From positions 1 to 13,151 of the forward strand of contig PQAK01000090.1 of NCBI GenBank assembly GCA_003105225.1: a DNA stretch of 13,151 nucleotides. The letters run 5' to 3'. The stretch comes from Deltaproteobacteria bacterium (GTDB lineage Bacteria > Desulfobacterota > Deferrimicrobia > Deferrimicrobiales > Deferrimicrobiaceae). The translations under genes and the position numbers were made by a program. This document shows, in pieces, positions 1 to 7,259 of this stretch; the stretch's first letter is position 1, and the number at the start of each line of letters is the position of its first letter. The notes under the pieces were generated by a model. It searched no databases, was not told the origin of the DNA, and saw only the letters and a program-made list of their open reading frames with translations.

Positions 1-546
1 GCGTCCCTGCTCGCGGGGCCCCGGTTCATCGAGTGCCACCGCCTGGGCCCGTTCGGCGGCCGCGGGACGGACGTGGACGTCGTGCTCGACCTGATGATCC
101 ACGACCTCGACCTGATCCTTTCTTTCGTCCGCTCCCCCGTCCGGCGCATCCAGGCGGTCGGCGTTCCCGTGATCTCCCCGAACGTGGACATCGCGAACGC
201 GCGGCTGACCTTCGCCAGCGGATGCGTCGCCAACGTGACGGCCTCCCGGGTGTCCGCGCGCAAGCAGCGCAAGATCCGGATCTTCCAGGAGGACGCCTAC
301 GTCTCGATGGATTTCGTGGAGCACACGATCCAGATCTTCCGCCGGACCCGCGCCCGCGGACCGGAGAGCCCGCCGGAAATCACGGGCGAGCTGCTGGAGA
401 CGGAAAAGGGGGATTCGCTCCGGGACGAGATCGGCTCCTTCGTGGAGTGCGTCCGGACCGGTTCCGCCCCGCGGGTATCGGGGGTGGAGGGACTCGCGGC
501 GCTGGAAACGGCCTTCCGGATCCTGCGCTGCATGAGGAGAAGTTGA
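1..546 (+). CDS. Gfo/Idh/MocA-family NAD(P)-dependent oxidoreductase, 3' part only
   Basis: The reading frame is open from the first base, so the start and the N-terminal Rossmann (NAD(P)-binding) domain lie outside the window. About 181 residues remain, corresponding to the C-terminal substrate-binding alpha/beta domain. The motif DLMIHDLDLIL (about residues 33-43 of the visible part) carries the conserved His-Asp pair typical of MocA-type dehydrogenases. It is followed by family-like strands (RLTFASGCVANVTASRVSA) and a C-terminal helix ending CMRRS. The stop overlaps the lpxB start by four bases. Family members oxidise or reduce sugar hydroxyls, often on nucleotide sugars. Position directly before lpxB suggests a lipid A or cell-wall sugar substrate. 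One possibility is a GnnA-like UDP-GlcNAc 3-dehydrogenase, but the visible part cannot decide this. The family call is secure; the substrate is unknown. Confidence 0.88.
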   Translation, partial: ASLLAGPRFIECHRLGPFGGRGTDVDVVLDLMIHDLDLILSFVRSPVRRIQAVGVPVISPNVDIANARLTFASGCVANVTASRVSARKQRKIRIFQEDAYVSMDFVEHTIQIFRRTRARGPESPPEITGELLETEKGDSLRDEIGSFVECVRTGSAPRVSGVEGLAALETAFRILRCMRRS

Positions 547-1697
547 GCCCTGGGACCAAGAGCCTTATCATCCTCTGCGGGGAGCCGTCGGGGGAGGCGT
601 ATGCGGCGAGCGTCGCGCGCGCCTTCCGGAGGCGGTACCCCGGCGTCCCGATGGAGGGGATCGGCAGCTCCGCCCTCGAGGCGGAGGGGGTGCGGCTCTT
701 CCGGGACTACGGATCGATCTCCGTCGTGGGGATCCTCGAAGTGGTCCGGCATCTCCCGGCGGTCGTTTCGGCGCTGCGCGACGCGAAGCGGCGCGTCGGG
801 GAGCCCGGCGTGGGAGCGCTGCTCCTCGTCGATTTCCCGGACTTCAATTTCCGGGTCGGCAGGGAGGCGCACCGGAGGGGCGTCCCGGTGATCTATTACG
901 TCCCCCCGCAGCTATGGGCGTGGAGGGGGAAGCGGGCCCGGGAGCTTGCGGCGTTCACGAAGGGCGTCGTGGTCCCGTTCCCGTTCGAGGCGCCGATGCT
1001 CCGGGAGAGCGGCGTGAACGTGCGGTTCGCCGGCCATCCGCTGCTCGATGAATTGGCCCCGGTCCTGGACGCCGCGCCCGATCCCGCGCGTTTCGGCATC
1101 CCGGGGGGGAAGAGGGTCGTGGGGCTGCTCCCGGGCAGCCGGATCGGCGAGATCCGTGCCCATCTGCCGGTCCTGGTCGCCGCCGCGCGCCGGATCGCGG
1201 ACGCGTTTCCCGACGTCCATTTCGCGGTGCCGCTGGCGTCCCCCCGGTTTCGCGATATCGTCGCCCGCGGGCTCCTCGGCACGGGGCTCCCGGTCGCGGT
1301 GGTCGAGGCCGGCCGCCACCTCCTGTTCCGCGGCATGGTCACGGCCGCCTCCGCGTCGGGCACGGCGACGTTGGAGCTTGCGCTCCTGGGCGTCCCGCCG
1401 GTGATCGTGTACCGCACCTCGGCGCTCACCTACTGGATCGGGAAACGGATGGCGACGGTGTCCTCCATCGGGCTGCCGAACCTGGTTGCGGGAGAGCCGT
1501 TCCTGCCCGAGCTGCTCCAGGCGGAGTTCCGGCCGGAGAGGGTCGCCGGGGAGATCTGCGCCCTGTTGGCGGACCCGGCGCGGCGGGATGCGCTTGCCGC
1601 CCGGTGCCGGTCCCTGCGGGCGGCGCTTTCGGGGCCCGGTCCTTCGGAGGCCGTCGTCGACATGCTGGCGGCGCAAGGGGGGGGAGCATGGGGATGA
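543..1697 (+). CDS. lpxB: Lipid-A-disaccharide synthase LpxB
   Basis: LpxB is a GT-B (family 19) glycosyltransferase that joins UDP-2,3-diacylglucosamine and lipid X into the beta-1,6 disaccharide of lipid A at the inner face of the cytoplasmic membrane. At 384 residues it matches the family (382 in E. coli). Visible hallmarks are VDFPDFN near residues 96-102, VIYYVPPQLWAWR, PFPFE, the FAGHPLLDEL segment, LLPGSRIGEI, and the C-terminal ASGTATLELALLGVPPVIVY and GLPNLVAGEPFLPELLQ blocks. I chose the TTG at 543: it places the conserved N-terminal strand KSLIILCGEPSG right after the start, has a GAGGAG-like site just upstream, and forms a TTGA overlap with the preceding gene. No ATG or GTG in this frame fits better. 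An oddity is GEPSGE at residues 13-18, where the family usually has GExSGD. Confidence 0.97.
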   Translation: MSPGTKSLIILCGEPSGEAYAASVARAFRRRYPGVPMEGIGSSALEAEGVRLFRDYGSISVVGILEVVRHLPAVVSALRDAKRRVGEPGVGALLLVDFPDFNFRVGREAHRRGVPVIYYVPPQLWAWRGKRARELAAFTKGVVVPFPFEAPMLRESGVNVRFAGHPLLDELAPVLDAAPDPARFGIPGGKRVVGLLPGSRIGEIRAHLPVLVAAARRIADAFPDVHFAVPLASPRFRDIVARGLLGTGLPVAVVEAGRHLLFRGMVTAASASGTATLELALLGVPPVIVYRTSALTYWIGKRMATVSSIGLPNLVAGEPFLPELLQAEFRPERVAGEICALLADPARRDALAARCRSLRAALSGPGPSEAVVDMLAAQGGGAWG

Positions 1698-3454
1698 CGA
1701 TCTACCGCAGGATGCTCGAGTACGTCCGTCCGTACACGGGGCGGTTGATCCTCGCGATGGCGTTCATGGTGGGCGTATCCGCCTTCCACGGCTCGATCGC
1801 TTTCCTCGTCAAGCCCGCCCTGGACGACATCTTCATCAAGAAGGACGCCTCGCGGCTGGCGCTGATCCCCCTGCTGGTGCTCGGCGTGTATCTCGTGAAG
1901 GCCGTGTTCGAGTTCTCCCAGGCGTACCTGATGAGCGGCGTCGGCCAGCGGGTGATCCGGGACATCCGCGAACGGCTCTACCGGCACCTGCAGTCGCTGT
2001 CGCTGTCCTTCTACATGAAACATTCCACCGGCGTCCTCATGTCCCGGGTGCTGAACGACGTGGCGCTCATGCAGGGGGCGGTCACGGAAGCGGTCACCGG
2101 CCTCATCAAGGATTTCTTCACGGGGATCTTCCTGATCGGCGTGGTCTTCTACCGGGACTGGCGGCTGGCGCTCGTCGCCCTGGTGGCGTTCCCGCTGGCC
2201 TTCTGGCCGATCGCGAAATTCGGCAGGAAGATGCGGAAGACCAGCATCAAGACCCAGGAGGTGACGGGGGGCCTCACGGCCCACCTCCAGGAGACGATCA
2301 GCGGGGCGAAGCTCGTCAAGGCCTTCGGCGCGGAAGAGTACGAGGTGGACCGCTTCGCGGCGCGGAACGCCAACCTGTTCCGGCTCAACATGAAGATCGT
2401 GAAGGTGCAGGCGCTCACCTCGCCGCTGTCGGAGACGTTCGCCGGGATCGGCGCGGCGGCCGTGATCTTCTACGGCGGCTACAGCGTCGTGAACGGGCAG
2501 AGCACCCCGGGAAATTTCTTCTCCTTCATGACGGCGCTCTTCATGCTGTACGAGCCGGTCAAGCGCCTCTCCCGCGTCAACAACGTCATCCAGCAGGGGA
2601 TCGCCGCCGCGTCGCGGGTATTCGAGGTGATGGACACGCTGCCCGAGGTGGAGGAAAAGCGAGGCGCCAGGGCGCTTCCGCCCGTGCGCCGGGAGATCGA
2701 GTTCGACCGCGTGGATTTCCGCTATCACGGGGACGGCGACTACATCCTGAAGGACATCGCGCTCCGGGTGCCCGTGGGCACCATGGTGGCCGTCGTGGGG
2801 TCCAGCGGCGCGGGCAAGACGACGCTCGTCGACCTGCTGCCCCGGTTCTACGATCCCCAGAACGGCGCGATCCGGATCGACGGGACCGACCTGCGGGACG
2901 TGTCGCTGGCGTCGCTGCGCGCGCAGATCGGGGTCGTGAGCCAGCACACGATCCTTTTCAACGACACGGTCCGGGCGAACATCGCCTACGGCATGCCGGA
3001 CGCCCCCCTGCCGAGGATCGAGGAGGCCGCGCGGCGGGCGAACGCCCACGGGTTCATATCGAAGCTCCGGGAGGGGTACGACACCGTGGTGGGCGAGCAG
3101 GGCTTGAAGCTCTCCGGCGGGGAGCGGCAGCGGCTGGCGATCGCCCGTGCCCTGCTCAAGGACGCCCCGATCCTCATCCTGGACGAGGCGACCTCCGCCC
3201 TCGACACCGAGTCCGAGAGCGTCGTCCAGGAAGCGCTCGATACGCTCATGCGGGGACGCACCACCTTCGTCATCGCCCACCGGCTCTCCACGGTCAGGAA
3301 CGCGCACACGATCCTCGTGGTGGAGGAGGGCAGGATCGTGGAGAGAGGGACCCACGAGGAATTGCTCTCGGGGGACACCCGGTACCGCTCGTTCTACCTG
3401 AAACAGTTCGAGGAGCGGAAGTCCGGGGCCGCGACCGGCGCCGGGCAGGACTGA
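1694..3454 (+). CDS. msbA: Lipid A export ABC transporter, ATP-binding/permease MsbA
   Basis: This is a half-transporter of 586 residues (E. coli MsbA has 582) that dimerises in the inner membrane and flips core-lipid A to the periplasmic leaflet. The N-terminal half holds about six hydrophobic segments, for example LILAMAFMVGVSAF, LALIPLLVLGVYLVKAVF, the hairpin IFLIGVVF and LALVALVAFPLAFW, and a last pair near residues 250-290. The nucleotide-binding domain has Walker A GSSGAGKT (369-376), the signature LSGGE (473-477), Walker B ILILDE with D497/E498, and H-loop His529. I chose ATG 1694 because it forms an ATGA overlap with the lpxB stop, has GGAG seven bases upstream, and begins MTIYRRMLEYVRPY as relatives do. 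ATG 1688, two codons earlier, is the alternative. Flanking lpxB and waaA make MsbA far likelier than another lipid or drug exporter. Confidence 0.95.
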   Translation: MTIYRRMLEYVRPYTGRLILAMAFMVGVSAFHGSIAFLVKPALDDIFIKKDASRLALIPLLVLGVYLVKAVFEFSQAYLMSGVGQRVIRDIRERLYRHLQSLSLSFYMKHSTGVLMSRVLNDVALMQGAVTEAVTGLIKDFFTGIFLIGVVFYRDWRLALVALVAFPLAFWPIAKFGRKMRKTSIKTQEVTGGLTAHLQETISGAKLVKAFGAEEYEVDRFAARNANLFRLNMKIVKVQALTSPLSETFAGIGAAAVIFYGGYSVVNGQSTPGNFFSFMTALFMLYEPVKRLSRVNNVIQQGIAAASRVFEVMDTLPEVEEKRGARALPPVRREIEFDRVDFRYHGDGDYILKDIALRVPVGTMVAVVGSSGAGKTTLVDLLPRFYDPQNGAIRIDGTDLRDVSLASLRAQIGVVSQHTILFNDTVRANIAYGMPDAPLPRIEEAARRANAHGFISKLREGYDTVVGEQGLKLSGGERQRLAIARALLKDAPILILDEATSALDTESESVVQEALDTLMRGRTTFVIAHRLSTVRNAHTILVVEEGRIVERGTHEELLSGDTRYRSFYLKQFEERKSGAATGAGQD

Positions 3455-3461
3455 ACGTTTC

Positions 3462-4796
3462 ATGAGAGCGTTCCTTCCCCGCACGGGGGCGCACCTCCTC
3501 TACAACCTCGCGTTGGGAAGCGCGCTCGTGCTGGCCGCCCCCGCGTGGGGGCCGTGGGTCCTGGCGTCCCGCAAGCGGAGGAAGAACTTTTTCGACCGGC
3601 TCGGGATGCGGATGGACCGCGTGCCGCCCCCTTCCGGGAAGGAGAGGATCTGGATCCACGCGGTCTCGGTCGGAGAGACCCTTTCCGCCGCGCCGCTGGT
3701 CCGCCTCCTCCGCAGGCGCCTTCCCGAAACGGAGATCCTGTTTTCCACGGTGACGCTCACCGGGCGGGAAACGGCGGACAAGGTCCTGGGCGAGGAGACG
3801 GACGCCCGCTTCTATTTCCCGTTCGACCTTCCCTCGATCTCCCGGAAGTTCATCGACCGGCTCCGTCCCGACGTCGTCGTGATCCTGGAGACCGAGATCT
3901 GGCCGAACTTCCTCGCCGAATGCGCCGGACGGAAGATTCCCGCGGTGCTTCTCAACGGGAGGGTCTCGGAGCGCTCCCTCGGGGGGTACGCGCGGCTGCG
4001 GTTCCTGTTTTCGAGGGCGCTGTGCTGCTTCACCGCGATCGCGGCGCAGACGGAAGAGGACGCAAGGCGGTTCCTTTCCATCGGGGCCCCGCCGGGGTCG
4101 GTGGCGGTGACCGGCAACATGAAGTTCGACGTGGCCCTCCCCGCGCAGGACCTGTCTCCCCTGTACTCCCTTCTCATGAAGGAAAAGGAGCGCGGCACGG
4201 CCTGGTTCGTGGCGGGATCGACCCACGAGGGGGAAGAAGAGGCCGTGCTGCGCGCGTTCGCGAAGGCGCGGGGGCGGAACGGGTCGATCAAGCTGGTGCT
4301 GGCTCCGCGGCATCCCGAACGGTTTGCCGCCGTCGGGGAGCTGTGCGTCCGGGCAGGGTGGGAGACGGTCCGGAAGACCGGCGTGGACCCCGGACGCGGC
4401 GATCCGCTTCCTCCCGTGGTCCTGCTCGACACGGTGGGGGAGCTCCTGTCGGCCTATGCGGCCGCCGATCTCGCGTTCGTCGGTGGCAGCCTCGTTCCGA
4501 AGGGAGGGCACAACATCCTGGAGCCGGCCCTCTTCGGCGTTCCCACGCTGGTCGGCCCCCACATGGAAAATTTCCGGGAGATCTCCGAGATCTTCCGGGA
4601 CGCGCAGGCCATCGCGCAGGTGGCGGACGGCGCAGGGCTCGCCTCGCTGGCCGAAAGTTGGGCAAGGGATCCTTCCGTCGTCGCGGGGACCGGGCGGCGG
4701 GCGAGGGAGCTGCTGGCCGCCTTCCGGGGTGCCACGGGGCGAAACGCCGGGATCGTGGAGCGCGAGCTTTCGCGGAGGCGGAGGGAGCGGGAGTGA
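3462..4796 (+). CDS. waaA: 3-deoxy-D-manno-octulosonic acid transferase WaaA (KdtA)
   Basis: WaaA is a membrane-anchored GT-B glycosyltransferase (family 30) that moves Kdo from CMP-Kdo onto the lipid A precursor. The protein has 444 residues, slightly longer than the roughly 425 usual. A hydrophobic N-terminal anchor (YNLALGSALVLAAPAW) is followed by HAVSVGE with the catalytic-base Glu at residue 72, then FSTVTLTGRETAD, ILETEIWPNF, LNGRVSERS, VTGNMKFD, VAGSTHEGEE and LAPRHPER. The CMP-Kdo site is represented by GGS at 341-343 and GGHNILEPA at 348-356. The start lies seven bases after the msbA stop. Its ribosome site is weak (AGGA ending about 11 bases upstream), but no nearer in-frame start would keep the anchor. 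Whether it adds one, two or more Kdo units cannot be read from sequence. Confidence 0.97.
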   Translation: MRAFLPRTGAHLLYNLALGSALVLAAPAWGPWVLASRKRRKNFFDRLGMRMDRVPPPSGKERIWIHAVSVGETLSAAPLVRLLRRRLPETEILFSTVTLTGRETADKVLGEETDARFYFPFDLPSISRKFIDRLRPDVVVILETEIWPNFLAECAGRKIPAVLLNGRVSERSLGGYARLRFLFSRALCCFTAIAAQTEEDARRFLSIGAPPGSVAVTGNMKFDVALPAQDLSPLYSLLMKEKERGTAWFVAGSTHEGEEEAVLRAFAKARGRNGSIKLVLAPRHPERFAAVGELCVRAGWETVRKTGVDPGRGDPLPPVVLLDTVGELLSAYAAADLAFVGGSLVPKGGHNILEPALFGVPTLVGPHMENFREISEIFRDAQAIAQVADGAGLASLAESWARDPSVVAGTGRRARELLAAFRGATGRNAGIVERELSRRRRERE

Positions 4797-5782
4797 TCGG
4801 ACCGTTCGCGGCGGGCCGGAGATGGCTGTACCGCCGGGGGATCCTGCGCGCGGAAGCCCTGCCGCGTCCCGTGATCAGCGTCGGGAACCTGTCGGTCGGC
4901 GGCTCGGGGAAGACCCCTCACGTCCAGTTCCTCGCTTCCTGGCTTGCCGGTCTGGGCGCCCGGCCTGCCGTCCTCTCCCGCGGCTACGGGAGGAAAAGCC
5001 GCGGCGTCGTGTGGGTGTCGCACGGCGATGGGCCGCTGGTGACCGCGGACGTCGGCGGCGACGAGCCGGTTCTCCTGGCGTCCCTTCTTCCGGGAGTCCC
5101 CGTGCTCGCGGGGGAGGTTCGCGCGGATGCCGGCAGGGAATGCCTGAAACGCCACGATGTGGACGTATTCCTGCTGGACGACGGATTCCAGCACCTCCGC
5201 CTTTTTCGCGATGCGGATCTGCTGCTCGTCGATGCCGGGCGGGGACTGGGGAATCGCCGCACCCTTCCGCTCGGCCCCTTGAGGGAGCCGGCGGGCAGCG
5301 CCCGGTTCGCCGACGCGATGATCCTCACCAAGTGCGCCGGCCTGGCGCAGGCCAGGGAGGCGGCCGCCTCGATCCCGTTTCCCCCGGGCCGGCTCCGGGC
5401 ATTCTCCCGCCTGTCGCCGCGCTCCCTGGTGGACCGGTGCGGGAAGGAATCGTCCCTTCCCGCGGGAACCGTGGAGGTGGCGGCCTTTTGCGGCCTGGCA
5501 CGCAACGGGCAGTTTTCCGAAACGCTCGCCGATGCGGGATTCTCCGTCCGGGTCTTCCTTGCGTACGGCGATCACCACCGGTACCGCCCGAAGGACATCG
5601 AGGAGATCGCGGCGGCGGCGAACGGACTGCCCGTGCTGACCACGGAAAAGGACCTCGTGCGGCTTCCCGCATCCCTCCCTTTCGACGTCAAGGCGCTGCG
5701 GGTGGGCGTTTCGTTCATCGACGGGTGGCAGGAGCTGTCCCGCTACCTGCTGGATCGGATCCGATGGGGCGGGCCGCGATGA
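4793..5782 (+). CDS. lpxK: Tetraacyldisaccharide 4'-kinase LpxK
   Basis: LpxK is a P-loop kinase at the inner membrane that phosphorylates the 4' position of the lipid A disaccharide to give lipid IVA. The 329 residues match the family (328 in E. coli). The typical N-terminus appears as PVISVGNLSVGGSGKTP, with the Walker A lysine at K40 and Thr at 41. LSRGYGRKSRG follows, then VGDEP-like GGDEPVLLA, the DDGFQHLRLFRDADLLLVD block with Asp129/Asp130, LPLGPLREP, and the C-terminal DHHRY and TTEKDLVRLP motifs. The GTG start at 4793 overlaps the waaA stop (GTGA) and has GGAGGGAG five bases upstream. A longer open frame extends upstream through waaA, but it is a shadow of that gene. Together with lpxB, msbA and waaA this completes the central lipid A steps in one run. 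Confidence 0.97.
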   Translation: MIGPFAAGRRWLYRRGILRAEALPRPVISVGNLSVGGSGKTPHVQFLASWLAGLGARPAVLSRGYGRKSRGVVWVSHGDGPLVTADVGGDEPVLLASLLPGVPVLAGEVRADAGRECLKRHDVDVFLLDDGFQHLRLFRDADLLLVDAGRGLGNRRTLPLGPLREPAGSARFADAMILTKCAGLAQAREAAASIPFPPGRLRAFSRLSPRSLVDRCGKESSLPAGTVEVAAFCGLARNGQFSETLADAGFSVRVFLAYGDHHRYRPKDIEEIAAAANGLPVLTTEKDLVRLPASLPFDVKALRVGVSFIDGWQELSRYLLDRIRWGGPR

Positions 5783-6684
5783 AGGAGAAGCTGCTTCGGC
5801 TGGCGCTCCAGGCATTCGTGGCGATCCCGCTCGGAGTTCGCGCCGCGCTCTTCGAGGCCGTCATGCTGGCGGTGTGGGCGCTCGACGGGAAACACCGGAA
5901 GATCGGACGGATCAACTTGCGGATCGCCTTCCCGGAAATGCCGGAGCGGGAGATGTCGCGGATCGTCCGGCGCTGCTACGTCCGGATGGGGACCGCCGCC
6001 GCCGAGTTCGTCCACATCCCGAAGATGGACGCCCGGTACATCGCGGAACATTTCCGGATCGAGGGGGCGGAGCACATCGAAAAAGCGACCCGGGAGCGGG
6101 GGATCGCCCCCCTGGCGATGACCGGCCACTTCGGCAACTGGGAGCTCCTCTCCCACGTGTACGGTGCGGTCGTAGCGCCCGTGGCGTTCATCGTCCGGCC
6201 GCTGAAAAGCGGGGCCCTGGACCGGATCGTGACCGAACGGAGGGAATGGGCGGGCAACCGGGTGATCCGCAAGGAAGACTCCGCCAAGCTCGTGATGCGC
6301 GAGCTGCGCGCGAAGACGATGGTGGGGATCCTGGTCGACCAGAACGTGGACGTGCACAAGGGGGTGCTCGTCGATTTCTTCACGCGGAAGGCCTACACCT
6401 CCTTCGGCATCGCAAGGCTGGCGCTTGCGCTGCGGACGACCGTCCATCCGGCGTTCATCTTCCGGGACCCGGTGCGGAAGTTCCACCATACGCTTCGATT
6501 CGGCCCCCCGGTCCCGATGGACCCGGAGGCGCCGCGGGAGGAAGAGGTCGTGCGCCTGACCCGAAGGTGCAACGAAGAGCTGGAGAAGGCGATCCGGGAG
6601 GATCCCGCCCAATGGCTCTGGTTCCACCGCCGATGGAAGACGAGGCCGCCGGGAGAGCCCGACATCTACGCGGAGGCGCGGTGA
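5779..6684 (+). CDS. lpxL: Lysophospholipid-type lipid A late acyltransferase (LpxL/HtrB family)
   Basis: This member of the lipid A acyltransferase family transfers a fatty acid from acyl-ACP to a hydroxyl of a primary acyl chain on Kdo-lipid A. It has 301 residues, close to the usual 290-310. The short hydrophobic N-terminus (LALQAFVAIPLGVRAALFEAVMLAVWAL) should anchor it to the inner membrane, followed by the family segment INLRIAFPEM. The catalytic HX4E motif is HFGNWE, His117 to Glu122. VGILVDQN and DFFTRKAYTS further support the family, and it ends with the typical PAQWLWFHRRWK. The ATG forms an ATGA overlap with lpxK. The ribosome site is poor, which suits translational coupling. LpxL and LpxM types cannot be told apart by eye, and only one late acyltransferase is visible here. 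Confidence 0.92.
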   Translation: MKEKLLRLALQAFVAIPLGVRAALFEAVMLAVWALDGKHRKIGRINLRIAFPEMPEREMSRIVRRCYVRMGTAAAEFVHIPKMDARYIAEHFRIEGAEHIEKATRERGIAPLAMTGHFGNWELLSHVYGAVVAPVAFIVRPLKSGALDRIVTERREWAGNRVIRKEDSAKLVMRELRAKTMVGILVDQNVDVHKGVLVDFFTRKAYTSFGIARLALALRTTVHPAFIFRDPVRKFHHTLRFGPPVPMDPEAPREEEVVRLTRRCNEELEKAIREDPAQWLWFHRRWKTRPPGEPDIYAEAR

Positions 6685-7259
6685 AGGGGATCGTTTTCCT
6701 GGACCGGGACGGGACGCTGATCGAGGAAACGGGGTATCTTTCCGACCCGTCCCTTCTGCGGGAGATCCCTCATGCGGCGGAGGCTTTGCGCCGTCTGTCG
6801 CGGGAGGGGTACGCGCTCGCGGTGGTGTCGAACCAGGCGGGGGTCGCCAAGGGGAAGTTTCGGGAAGACCAGATGGAAGCGGTCCACCGGACGTTCATCG
6901 GATATTTCCGCGACCGGGGCGTGGAGTTTGCCGCCGTGGAGTATTGCCTCCATCACCCGGAGGGGGTGGTGGAGCGCTATCGCACGGTGTGCGGGTGCAG
7001 GAAACCGGCCGCCGGGATGGCCGAGAAAATCCTGCAAAGGCTCGAGATATCGGCCGGGCACAGAATTTGGATGGTAGGTGATAAAATGTCGGATATATTG
7101 ATGGGAAAGCGGTTGCGGGCGGAAACGATCCTGGTCGCGACGGGGTACGGCGAGCAGGAACGGTTGGCGGGCGAGCGCAGGGGAGAGCGTCCCGACAGGT
7201 ACCTTCCCAGCATCCGGGAGGCAGCGGAGTGGATAGTGTCCGGGGGGAAAGCCGAATGA
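6681..7259 (+). CDS. gmhB: D-glycero-D-manno-heptose-1,7-bisphosphate 7-phosphatase GmhB
   Basis: GmhB is a cytoplasmic HAD-superfamily phosphatase that removes the 7-phosphate from heptose-1,7-bisphosphate on the way to ADP-heptose for the LPS inner core. The 192 residues match E. coli (191). FLDRDGTL places the nucleophile Asp8 and the acid/base Asp10; SNQAGVAKG and CRKPAAGM are family blocks; MVGDKMSDI is the HAD motif with its acidic pair. Zinc ligands are visible as Cys89, His91, Cys104 and Cys106 (CLHH and CGC). The GTG start overlaps the acyltransferase stop (GTGA) and has GGAGG four bases upstream. It pairs with the heptose kinase at 8641-9660, which makes its substrate. Bases around 7060-7105 are unusually A/T-rich for the window. 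An HisB-N-type histidinol phosphatase is the only real alternative, and the context speaks against it. Confidence 0.95.
   Translation: MKGIVFLDRDGTLIEETGYLSDPSLLREIPHAAEALRRLSREGYALAVVSNQAGVAKGKFREDQMEAVHRTFIGYFRDRGVEFAAVEYCLHHPEGVVERYRTVCGCRKPAAGMAEKILQRLEISAGHRIWMVGDKMSDILMGKRLRAETILVATGYGEQERLAGERRGERPDRYLPSIREAAEWIVSGGKAE

Noticed and set aside
33..542. An in-frame upstream extension of lpxB starting near base 33
   Set aside because: The extension is Arg/Pro-rich, lies in an alternative frame of the oxidoreductase gene, and has no LpxB homology; the family N-terminus begins at the TTG at 543.
3455..3461. Possible terminator or promoter between msbA and waaA
   Set aside because: The gap is seven bases, with no inverted repeat and no T-run; the genes read as one unit.
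1430..3484. Minus-strand open frame of about 680 codons across msbA
   Set aside because: It is antisense to a clear msbA and its product is rich in Arg, Gly, His and Asp without domain motifs, typical of shadows of G/C-rich genes.
4571..4600. Direct and palindromic repeats in waaA (ttccggga and agatct, each twice)
   Set aside because: They encode the repeated residues FREISEIFRD in a conserved part of WaaA; the spacing gives no useful hairpin and no regulatory site is implied.
3545..4792. Upstream extension of the lpxK frame through waaA
   Set aside because: LpxK homology starts at the GTG at 4793; the upstream part is an Arg/Gly-rich out-of-frame reading of waaA.
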